Translations under genes and position numbers: made by a program | Assembly: GCA_050955105.1 (NCBI GenBank) | Contig: JBPBQZ010000008.1 | Span: 1-25,355 of the forward strand | Origin: JBPBQZ01 sp050955105 | Lineage (GTDB): Bacteria > Pseudomonadota > Gammaproteobacteria > Burkholderiales > Burkholderiaceae | Length of the DNA stretch: 25,355 nucleotides | Direction of reading: 5' to 3' | Part shown: positions 1 to 6,659 of the stretch, one piece after another | Numbering within the stretch: the first letter of the stretch is position 1 | Layout of the letters: each line of letters starts with the position of its first letter | Notes under the pieces: model-generated | Databases searched by the model: none | Seen by the model: the letters and a program-made list of their open reading frames with translations, nothing else | Told to the model about the DNA's origin: nothing

Positions 1-1
1 C

Positions 2-550
2 GTCGGCCAAGTAGGTAGCGGCTTGGTATCGTTCCTCAAGCAATGGGGCCAGTACGGCATGGCCGGCAAGATTCCGCTTGGCGATCCGACCATCAGCGAA
101 TCGCTGCTGTGGGCGCTGCCGCCTGAGTCCGAGACCGGCACCTATGTGAAATTCTGGGATTACAACGATCCTGCCAACCCACCGATCGAGCGCAAGTTCG
201 CGCGCGACTACCGGAAGAAATTCGGCGAACCGGCGTCGCTGGTGGCCTGGTCCGGCTGGATGTCGACGCGCGCGGTGCTGGCGGCCATCGAAGCCGGCAA
301 GTCGACCGATCCCGCATCGATCGTGCATCAACTCGAAACCCTGAAATGGCAGGATCGCAAGGTCACCAGCTACTATCGTCCTTGGGATCATCAATTCATC
401 CATCCGGTGGCGATCGGCATCGCGCGGCCGCCCAAGGCAGATAAATGGGATGTGCTCGATATTGCCAAGTCGATTCCGGCCGACAATTCGCAGGTGGAAG
501 CGATTTTCGGCAGCAAGGCGGACAGCAGTTGCCAGATGGATAGCCTGTAG
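2..550 (+). CDS. ABC transporter substrate-binding protein, C-terminal part (5' end outside window)
   Basis: This reading frame is open from the first bases of the window and ends at TAG 548-550, so only the last ~182 residues are present. It resembles the C-terminal lobe of type I periplasmic binding proteins of the branched-chain amino acid (Leu/Ile/Val) class: a segment with YVKFWDYNDPANPP, then FARDYRKKFGEPASL, then an aromatic/small-residue stretch (LVAWSGWMSTRAVLAAIEAG) typical of the helix lining the ligand cleft, and a late VTSYYRPWDHQFIHPVAIG block. Such proteins deliver a ligand to a LivHMGF-type importer in the inner membrane. The ligand cannot be told from this part. Family assignment is fairly sure; substrate is unknown. 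A strong terminator follows, so it is the last gene of its transcript. Confidence 0.75.
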   Translation, partial: VGQVGSGLVSFLKQWGQYGMAGKIPLGDPTISESLLWALPPESETGTYVKFWDYNDPANPPIERKFARDYRKKFGEPASLVAWSGWMSTRAVLAAIEAGKSTDPASIVHQLETLKWQDRKVTSYYRPWDHQFIHPVAIGIARPPKADKWDVLDIAKSIPADNSQVEAIFGSKADSSCQMDSL

Positions 551-606
551 CAAGCTCGGGCCGGGCGGCGCGCCGCCCGCAGCGCGGGCTTATCACCCGC
601 AGTACG

Positions 607-643
607 GCCCGCAGCGCGTTTCGCCTGCGGGCTTTTTGTTTTT
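607..643 (+). terminator. Rho-independent terminator after the substrate-binding protein gene
   Basis: GCCCGCAG (607-614) pairs perfectly with CTGCGGGC (625-632) across a 10-nt loop. TTTTTGTTTTT follows at 633-643. The stem and T-tract are canonical, and the site lies 57 bases after the stop codon. Confidence 0.85.
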
Positions 644-674
644 GAGCCGCGTCACCGGGCCGATCCGAGTCCGG

Positions 675-683
675 TGATAAAAT
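675..683 (+). promoter_or_regulatory. Extended -10 promoter candidate for rnr
   Basis: TGATAAAAT fits the extended -10 pattern TGn-TAAAAT. No convincing -35 hexamer lies at the right distance, which is tolerated in extended -10 promoters. The predicted transcription start falls at about 690-692, essentially on the ATG at 692. Transcripts would then have no or almost no leader, consistent with the absence of a Shine-Dalgarno sequence ahead of that ATG. Confidence 0.5.
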
Positions 684-691
684 CATCAGCC

Positions 692-3229
692 ATGCCTCGC
701 TCCCGCGCTCCCCGTCCCGACTCCAAGCCCTCCACGAATAGAGAAACAGCCATCGATACACCCTCCAGCAAATTCGCTTATCCGGTGCCGAGCCGCGAAG
801 AAATCCTCGCTGTCGTCCGCGCCACCGATGAGGCCTTGACGGCAAATGACATCGCCGACGCGTTGTCGGTCAAGCAGGAAGAGGTCGACGGGTTTCTCAA
901 GCGCGTGGCGGCCATGGAGCGCGACGGCCAATTGCGCGTAACGCCGGCCGGCGCTTATCAGCTCGGCAATCCAGCCGGTTTCATCGCCGGCCGTGTACAG
1001 GGCCACCGCGACGGTTTCGGTTTCCTGATTCGCGATGACGGCGGTGAAGACCTGTTCCTGCCGGTCGCGGCCATGCAAAAGGTCATGCACGGCGATCGGG
1101 TGCTGGCACGCACCGGTGGTCATGACCGCCGCGGGCGCCAGGAAGGCCATATCGTCGAAGTCACCGAGCGTGCGAACCGGCGCGTCATCGGCCGCCTGTT
1201 GAGCGAAAACGGTGTGACCGTGGTGGCGCCCGAAGACAAACGCATCGCGCACGACATCCTGGTAGTCGGCAATGCCGTGGGCAACGCCAAGGTCGGCCAG
1301 GTGGTCAGCGTCGAGCTCACCGATTACCCCAGCCGTCATTCGCAGCCGGTGGGCCGCGTGGTCGAAGTGCTCGGCGAAATCGACGATCCGGGCATGGAAA
1401 TCGAAATCGCGGTGCGCAAATATGGCGTGCCGCATCACTTCAGCGATGCCGCCGCACGCCAGGCCAAGCAGTTGCCCGACGAAGTGCGCGCCGCTGATCT
1501 GCGTTACCGCGTCGACCTGCGCGACGTGCCGATGGTGACCATCGACGGCGAAGATGCACGCGACTTCGATGACGCCGTGTATTGCGAGCCGGTGCCGGTG
1601 GGCAAGGGCCAGGGCTTCCGCCTGATCGTGGCGATCGCCGACGTTTCGCACTATGTGCAGCCGAACGATGCGCTCGACGTCGATGCGCTCGAACGCAGCA
1701 CTTCCGTATATTTCCCGCGCCGTGTGATTCCGATGCTGCCCGAACGGCTGTCGAACGGCCTGTGCTCGTTGAATCCGCACGTCGACCGCTGCGTGCTGGT
1801 GTGCGACGCGGTGATTACCGCCCGTGGCGAGATCAAGGCCTATCAGTTCTATCCGGCGGTGATTCATTCGGCCGCACGTCTCACCTATACCGAAGTGGCC
1901 GCGGTGCTGTCGAACACCAAGGGGCCGGAAGCGGCGCGGCGTGCCGCATTGCTGCCGCATCTGCAGAATCTCTACAGCATCTACAAGGCCTTGCTGCAGG
2001 CCAGGCAGAAGCGCGGCGCGATCGATTTCGAAACCACCGAAACCTATATCGTCTGCAATGCGCAGGGCAAGATCGAGCAGATCGTGCCGCGCACCCGCAA
2101 CGAAGCGCACAAGCTGATCGAGGAATGCATGCTCGCGGCGAACGTCTGCGCGGCTGACTTCCTCAAACGCAACAAGCATCCGGGCCTGTTCCGCGTGCAT
2201 GCCGGCCCGTCCGAAGAAAAGCTCGCGAATCTGCGTGATTTCCTGCGCGGCCTGGGGCTGTCGCTCGGCGGCGGCGTGACTCCCCATGCCAGCGATTACT
2301 CGGCGCTGATCGCGCAGATTCGCGTGCGGCCCGATGCGGCGCTGCTGCAGACCATGTTGCTGCGCTCGATGCAGCAAGCGGTGTACAGCCCCGAGAACGT
2401 CGGCCATTTCGGCCTGGCCTACGAGGCCTACGCGCACTTCACCAGCCCGATCCGTCGTTACCCCGATCTGCTGACGCACCGATCGATTCGCGCGATCTTG
2501 TCGCGCAGCCGCTATGTGCCGGAGCCGTCGCCGAAGGTGGTGTTGAACCAGTCGGTGTCGCCGAAGGCGCGTGCCTTGCAGCGTGCCGACGCGGCCAAGC
2601 GCAGTGCGACCGACGAACCGAAACGCTCGACGCCCGAACTGGCGGTGTGGGAAGCGCTTGGCTTGCACTGCTCGGCCAACGAACGCCGCGCCGACGAAGC
2701 GTCGCGCGACGTCGAAGCCTGGCTCAAATGCTATTTCATGCGCGACAAGCTCGGCGACGAGTTTGGCGGCACCATCAGCGGCGTCGCCTCGTTCGGCATT
2801 TTCGTGCAGCTCGATTCGCTGTTTATCGAAGGGCTCGTGCACGTCACCGAACTGGGCTCCGATTACTTCCAGTACGACGAGGTGCGCAACGAACTGCGCG
2901 GCGAGCGCACCGGCATTCGCTATAAACTGACCGATCGCGTACGCATCCAGGTTGGGCGCGTCGACATCGATGCGCGCAAGATCGACTTCCGCCTGGTAAC
3001 CGACAAGCCGTTGAAAGGCGTGCTGCCGCAGGCCGACAGCGCACCGGGGCGCGCCAAGTCGAGCGGCCGGGCGAGCGCCGGTGGCGGCAAGGGCGGCGGC
3101 AAGTCGACCCCCAAGCGTGCCGCCAGCGCACCGTCCGCCGACGTGCGTGCCGCGCAGGTGGCACGCGCCGCCTCGCGCAAGCGCCAAGCAAAATCCGCCG
3201 GCTCGTCGCGCAAGCGCGCGAGTCGCTGA
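692..3229 (+). CDS. rnr: Ribonuclease R (3'-5' exoribonuclease)
   Basis: RNase R degrades structured RNA (mRNA, defective rRNA and tRNA) processively from the 3' end in the cytoplasm. The 845-residue product shows the family order: an N-terminal helix-turn-helix-like region (about 20-85), cold-shock domains (about 90-240), the RNB catalytic domain containing IDGEDARDFDDA at residues 284-295 with the Mg2+-binding aspartates, and an S1 RNA-binding domain (about 688-769) with SFGIFVQL and LVHVTELG. A lysine/arginine/serine-rich tail (770-845) follows. The segment around residues 610-650, before the LGLHCSANERRADEA block, is loosely conserved. An upstream in-frame GTG at 674 lies within the predicted -10 element, so ATG 692 is preferred. 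The 34-bp gap to rlmB suggests cotranscription. The product call is secure; the exact start is less so. Confidence 0.95.
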   Translation: MPRSRAPRPDSKPSTNRETAIDTPSSKFAYPVPSREEILAVVRATDEALTANDIADALSVKQEEVDGFLKRVAAMERDGQLRVTPAGAYQLGNPAGFIAGRVQGHRDGFGFLIRDDGGEDLFLPVAAMQKVMHGDRVLARTGGHDRRGRQEGHIVEVTERANRRVIGRLLSENGVTVVAPEDKRIAHDILVVGNAVGNAKVGQVVSVELTDYPSRHSQPVGRVVEVLGEIDDPGMEIEIAVRKYGVPHHFSDAAARQAKQLPDEVRAADLRYRVDLRDVPMVTIDGEDARDFDDAVYCEPVPVGKGQGFRLIVAIADVSHYVQPNDALDVDALERSTSVYFPRRVIPMLPERLSNGLCSLNPHVDRCVLVCDAVITARGEIKAYQFYPAVIHSAARLTYTEVAAVLSNTKGPEAARRAALLPHLQNLYSIYKALLQARQKRGAIDFETTETYIVCNAQGKIEQIVPRTRNEAHKLIEECMLAANVCAADFLKRNKHPGLFRVHAGPSEEKLANLRDFLRGLGLSLGGGVTPHASDYSALIAQIRVRPDAALLQTMLLRSMQQAVYSPENVGHFGLAYEAYAHFTSPIRRYPDLLTHRSIRAILSRSRYVPEPSPKVVLNQSVSPKARALQRADAAKRSATDEPKRSTPELAVWEALGLHCSANERRADEASRDVEAWLKCYFMRDKLGDEFGGTISGVASFGIFVQLDSLFIEGLVHVTELGSDYFQYDEVRNELRGERTGIRYKLTDRVRIQVGRVDIDARKIDFRLVTDKPLKGVLPQADSAPGRAKSSGRASAGGGKGGGKSTPKRAASAPSADVRAAQVARAASRKRQAKSAGSSRKRASR

Positions 3230-3263
3230 TACCTCACCGCAGTAAGTACAGGCAGACCGCAGC

Positions 3264-4082
3264 GTGGCACGTCTTAAAGTTTTTTATGGTTTTCATGCCG
3301 TGACCGCACGGCTCAGGCATGACGCCGCGACCGTCGAGGAAATTCTCTACGATCCGACGCGGCGCGATCGGCGCATGAACGAATTCCTGAAGATGGTGCA
3401 TTCGTTTCAGGCCGCGCCGGCGGAGCACGCCGGCGACGGCACGGGCGAACGCAGCAAGGCGTCGCGCGGCGGTCCGCGCTTGATCCAGGCCGATGCCGCG
3501 CGGCTGCAAGGCCTGGCCGGTCATGAGCGTCATCAAGGCGTGGTGGCGCGTGCCGCGGATATCGCGCTGGCGCGCACGCTGCCCGAGTTGCTCGATGCGC
3601 TGGGCGAATTGCCGGTACTGTTGCTGGTGCTCGATGGCGTCACCGATCCGCATAATCTGGGCGCCTGCCTGCGCGTGGCCGACGCGGCCGGCGCGCACGC
3701 CATCATTGCGCCGCGCGACCGCGCAGTCGGCGTGAACGCCACCGTGGCGAAAGTGGCCAGTGGCGCGGCCGAGACCGTGCCCTACATCACGGTCACGAAT
3801 CTCGCGCGCGCGCTGCGCGAATTGCAGGAAGCCGGTGTGCGCGTGGTGGGCACCGCCGACGAAGCCGACGCGACGCTTTACGAAACGGCGCTCGATGGCC
3901 CCTTGGCACTGGTTATGGGCGCCGAAGGCGAGGGCATGCGACGGCTGACGCGCGAGACTTGCGATGAGCTGATCCGCATTCCGATGTTCGGCAGCGTGGA
4001 AAGCCTGAACGTGTCGGTGGCCAGCGGCGTGTGCCTGTTCGAGGCCGCGCGGCAGCGCTTGACCAAGGCGGCCAAGCGCTGA
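3264..4082 (+). CDS. rlmB: 23S rRNA (guanosine-2'-O-)-methyltransferase RlmB
   Basis: RlmB is a SpoU/TrmH (SPOUT) enzyme that methylates the ribose of G2251 in the 23S rRNA P-loop using S-adenosylmethionine. The three SPOUT motifs are visible: DGVTDPHNLGACLRVADAAG from residue 124, LVMGAEGEGMRR from 216, and SVESLNVSVASGV from 244, the last forming the knotted cofactor site. The N-terminal substrate-binding domain begins LKVFYGFHAVTARLRHD. About 22 extra, low-complexity residues (roughly 48-72, rich in A/E/G/S/R) interrupt it compared with remembered Burkholderia homologues. The start is GTG at 3264, immediately followed by the conserved N-terminus; no clear Shine-Dalgarno is seen. It sits 34 bp after rnr and is probably in the same transcript. 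Confidence in function is high. Confidence 0.95.
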   Translation: MARLKVFYGFHAVTARLRHDAATVEEILYDPTRRDRRMNEFLKMVHSFQAAPAEHAGDGTGERSKASRGGPRLIQADAARLQGLAGHERHQGVVARAADIALARTLPELLDALGELPVLLLVLDGVTDPHNLGACLRVADAAGAHAIIAPRDRAVGVNATVAKVASGAAETVPYITVTNLARALRELQEAGVRVVGTADEADATLYETALDGPLALVMGAEGEGMRRLTRETCDELIRIPMFGSVESLNVSVASGVCLFEAARQRLTKAAKR

Positions 4083-4090
4083 ATCATCAC

Positions 4091-4123
4091 GCCGGGTCGC
4101 GAGCGCGGCCTGGCTTAGATTTT
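4091..4123 (+). terminator. Weak terminator-like hairpin between rlmB and rpiA
   Basis: GCCGGG (4091-4096) can pair with CCTGGC (4109-4114), including one G-T pair, across a 12-nt loop. The broken T-rich run TTAGATTTTTA follows. It is in the right place to end the rnr-rlmB transcript, but the stem is short and the T-tract imperfect. Confidence 0.3.
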
Positions 4124-4166
4124 TAGATATCTCCCGTCATCCAGTCAATCAGCGACCTCGACCGAT

Positions 4167-4907
4167 ATGAACCAGGATCAGCTCAAACAATGGGTGGGCC
4201 GCAAGGCGGCGGAATACGTACTCGCGCAGGTCGGCCATGACGCGATCATCGGCGTGGGCACCGGCTCGACGGCCAACTGTTTTATCGACGCGCTGGCCGA
4301 GCTCGACCCGCAACACGCGAAGGTCAAACGCACCGTATCGAGCTCGCTGGCAACCACACGCAATCTCGAAAAGTACGGCTTCGTGGTGCTCGATCCGAAT
4401 GCGGTCACGCTCGAGCGGCTACCCATCTACGTGGATGGCGCGGACGAAATCGATGAGCAGGGCAGAATGATCAAGGGCGGTGGCGGCGCCCTGAGCCGCG
4501 AGAAAATCGTCGCCTCGATGGCGGCGGTATTTCTTTGCATTGCCGATGAATCGAAGCGCGTATCGGTGCTGGGGAATTTTCCGCTGCCCATCGAAGTGCT
4601 GCCGATGGCGCGGCGCGCGATTGCGCTGCGCATGCGCGCATTGGGCGGCACCGTTACATTGCGTGCCGCGGCCGGTCAGGCACCGCTCGACGCCGCTAGC
4701 ACCACGCTCGATGCGACGCCGCATTACCAAACCGACAACGGCAACCCGATTCTCGACGTGGCCGGCTTGCACATCACGGATCCGCTGGCGCTGGAGCAGG
4801 AAATCAACGGTTGGCCCGGCGTGGTCACCGTCGGCCTGTTTGCCGCACGCGGTGCCGACCGATGCTTGTTCGGCACGGCGCAGGGCGTGCGTGAAGTGGT
4901 TTACTGA
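4167..4907 (+). CDS. rpiA: Ribose-5-phosphate isomerase A
   Basis: RpiA interconverts ribose 5-phosphate and ribulose 5-phosphate in the non-oxidative pentose phosphate pathway, in the cytosol. Family landmarks are present: the phosphate-binding loop GVGTGSTANCFIDAL (from residue 29), YVDGADEID with D90 and D93, MIKGGGGALSREK with K103 and the general base E112, IADESKRV, FPLPIEVLPMA, TDNGN, and PGVVTVGLFAARGAD near the C-terminus. At 246 residues it is longer than E. coli RpiA (219). Much of the excess is an insert of about 15 residues just before the TDNGN motif, away from the catalytic residues. ATG 4167 is chosen because the conserved N-terminus starts there; no strong ribosome-binding site is seen. 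The stop codon (4905-4907) abuts that of the convergent yggX. Confidence 0.96.
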   Translation: MNQDQLKQWVGRKAAEYVLAQVGHDAIIGVGTGSTANCFIDALAELDPQHAKVKRTVSSSLATTRNLEKYGFVVLDPNAVTLERLPIYVDGADEIDEQGRMIKGGGGALSREKIVASMAAVFLCIADESKRVSVLGNFPLPIEVLPMARRAIALRMRALGGTVTLRAAAGQAPLDAASTTLDATPHYQTDNGNPILDVAGLHITDPLALEQEINGWPGVVTVGLFAARGADRCLFGTAQGVREVVY

Positions 4908-5180
4908 TCAGGCTGGCGGCGGTACATAGCCTTGCGCGGTATCGGCACCTTCGCCGAACAGATACTTCTCGGTCTGCTTGAGCAGGTATTGGCGGGCGCG
5001 CGCATCGCCCATGTTCAGGCGATTTTCATTGATCAGCATGGTCTGCTGATGCAGCCAGCCCTGCCACGCCTCTTTCGAGATATTTTCATAAATGCGAACG
5101 CCCAGCGGGCCGGGTAACGGCGGCCGCTCCAGGCCTTCGGCCTCGCGGCCGAGCTTTGCGCATTGAACAAGACGGGACAT
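4908..5180 (-). CDS. yggX: Probable Fe(2+)-trafficking / oxidative damage protection protein YggX
   Basis: YggX is a small cytosolic protein implicated in iron handling and protection of Fe-S clusters from oxidative damage. The 90-residue product has the usual length and the family pattern: MSRLVQCAKL with the conserved Cys7, EGLERPP-PGPLG, IYENISKEAWQGWL, TMLINENRLNM and ARQYLLKQTEKYLFGEG. ATG at 5180 is chosen over an in-frame TTG two codons upstream because AGGAG lies 7 bases ahead of it and family members begin MSR. Its stop codon directly abuts the rpiA stop on the other strand, with no intergenic base. It lies 40 bp downstream of argA in the same direction, so cotranscription is likely. 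Confidence 0.95.
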   Translation of the reverse strand: MSRLVQCAKLGREAEGLERPPLPGPLGVRIYENISKEAWQGWLHQQTMLINENRLNMGDARARQYLLKQTEKYLFGEGADTAQGYVPPPA

Positions 5181-5220
5181 CGACAAACTCCTGGGAACAG
5201 TAAGGGGGGCCGCTTCGGTC

Positions 5221-6636
5221 TTAGATTTCTTTGATCAAGACCAGCGATTTACGCTGCCAATTGTAGAGGCGGCGGCGGTCGGCGGGCAGGTCGTCGACGC
5301 TTGCCTTGACGAAGCCGCGCTTCAAGAACCAGTGCTCGGTGCGCGTGGTGAGCACAAAAATACGTTTGAGCCCGCGCGCGCGTGCACGCTGCTCGACGCG
5401 CTTGAGCAGCCGTTCACCGTCGCCGGTGCCTTGCGCCTCGGGCGACACCGTCAGGCAAGCCATTTCGCCGAGCTTTTCGCTGGGATACGGATAGAGCGCC
5501 GCGCAGCCGAACAGCACGCCGTCATGCTCGATCACCGAGAAGAAATCGATATCGCGTTCGATCTGGTGGCGGTCGCGCCTGACCAGCGTGCCGTCGGCTT
5601 CCAGGGGCTCGATCAATTGCACGATCGAGGCGACGTCGTCGACATTGGCTTCGCGCAGGCTTTCCAGATTCTCGTACGAGATCATCGTGCCCACGCCATC
5701 ATGCGAAAACAGCTCGAGCAGGATCGAGCCGTCGAGCTTGAAGGGAATGATGTGCGCGCGCGGCACCCCACCGCGACAGGCACGCGTCGCATAGCGCAGG
5801 TAAAACTCGGTCTCTTCCGCGAGCGTGCCGGTTTCTTGCAGGCGCTGCGCTTCGTCGAGCCGCAGTTCGCGGCGCAGCGCGCCGGTGCCGTCGAGCACGC
5901 CGGCCACTTCGGTGATAAAAATAAGTTTGTCGGCGCGCAGCGTCACGGCGGCCGATGCCGCCACTTCTTCCATTGCCAGATTGAAGGCTTCGCCGGTTGG
6001 CGAGAAGCCGAGCGGCGACAGCAGCACCAGTTTGCGGTTGGCCAGCGATTGTTGGATTGAATCGGCGTCGATCTTGCGCACGATGCCGGTGTGCTGGAAA
6101 TCGATGCCGTCGACGATGCCGACCGGCCGCGCCGTCACGAAATTACCGGAGACGATGCTGATATGCGCATGCGCCATCGGGGTGTTGGGCAAGCCCTGGC
6201 TGATGGCGGCCTCGATATCGAGGCGCACTTCGCCGGCGGCTTCCTTGGCCGATTCGAGCGCCGCTGCATCGGTAATGCGCATGCCGCGCGAGAAATCCGA
6301 CTCGCGCTGGCGCAGCCGCATCTGCTCTTCCACCTGGGGACGCGAACCATGCACCAGCACAATCTGCATGCCCATCGCATGCAACAGCGCTACGTCTTGC
6401 ACCAGCGCATTGAGGAAGCCCTCGTGCACCAGCTCGCCACCGAACGCCACCACGAAGGTTTTGTTGCGAAATGCGTGGATATAGGGCGCGACGGCGCGCA
6501 GCCAGTCGACGAACTGAGCCGTCGAGGCGCCGCCGCTTTCGCTCGGGCTCGGCATGACATGCACCGGCGCCAGGGCGTCCGGTGCGTCGTGCGCCTCGGG
6601 CAAGGCGCTGAGGTTGGGCGCGGTTTCTTGATTCAT
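5221..6636 (-). CDS. argA: Amino-acid N-acetyltransferase (N-acetylglutamate synthase)
   Basis: ArgA transfers acetyl from acetyl-CoA to glutamate, the first step of arginine biosynthesis. The 471 residues show a variable 40-residue N-terminus, an amino-acid-kinase-fold domain (about 45-300) with FVVAFGGELV, QIVLVHGSRPQVEEQ and LLSPLGFSPTGEAFNL, and a GNAT acetyltransferase domain (about 325-465) with MACLTVSPEAQGTGDGERLL containing the acetyl-CoA loop QGTGDG, then WFLKRGF. This kinase-like plus GNAT fusion is the classic bacterial ArgA, in which the first domain usually binds arginine as feedback inhibitor. The start ATG 6636 lies only 23 bp from the divergent hrpA start. A palindromic -10 in that gap may serve both genes. 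The downstream neighbour yggX has no obvious pathway link. Confidence 0.95.
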   Translation of the reverse strand: MNQETAPNLSALPEAHDAPDALAPVHVMPSPSESGGASTAQFVDWLRAVAPYIHAFRNKTFVVAFGGELVHEGFLNALVQDVALLHAMGMQIVLVHGSRPQVEEQMRLRQRESDFSRGMRITDAAALESAKEAAGEVRLDIEAAISQGLPNTPMAHAHISIVSGNFVTARPVGIVDGIDFQHTGIVRKIDADSIQQSLANRKLVLLSPLGFSPTGEAFNLAMEEVAASAAVTLRADKLIFITEVAGVLDGTGALRRELRLDEAQRLQETGTLAEETEFYLRYATRACRGGVPRAHIIPFKLDGSILLELFSHDGVGTMISYENLESLREANVDDVASIVQLIEPLEADGTLVRRDRHQIERDIDFFSVIEHDGVLFGCAALYPYPSEKLGEMACLTVSPEAQGTGDGERLLKRVEQRARARGLKRIFVLTTRTEHWFLKRGFVKASVDDLPADRRRLYNWQRKSLVLIKEI

Positions 6637-6643
6637 GCGCCGG

Positions 6644-6651
6644 ATTATAAT
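6644..6651. promoter_or_regulatory. Palindromic ATTATAAT: candidate shared -10 element of divergent argA and hrpA
   Basis: ATTATAAT is its own reverse complement, so a perfect TATAAT hexamer is present on both strands (6646-6651 on +, 6649-6644 on -). The gap between the argA and hrpA ATG codons is only 23 bp. The last T of the hexamer is 8 nt from the hrpA ATG and 7 nt from the argA ATG, so either transcript would start at or next to its start codon. The -35 elements would lie inside the opposite gene; no strong consensus hexamer is seen there. Confidence 0.6.
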
Positions 6652-6659
6652 GCGCCCCC

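Noticed and set aside
686..3187. An 833-codon open frame antisense to rnr
   Set aside because: It mirrors the third-position G/C bias of rnr; long antisense frames are expected in GC-rich DNA. The product is His/Arg/Gln-rich without family motifs, whereas rnr has full domain structure.
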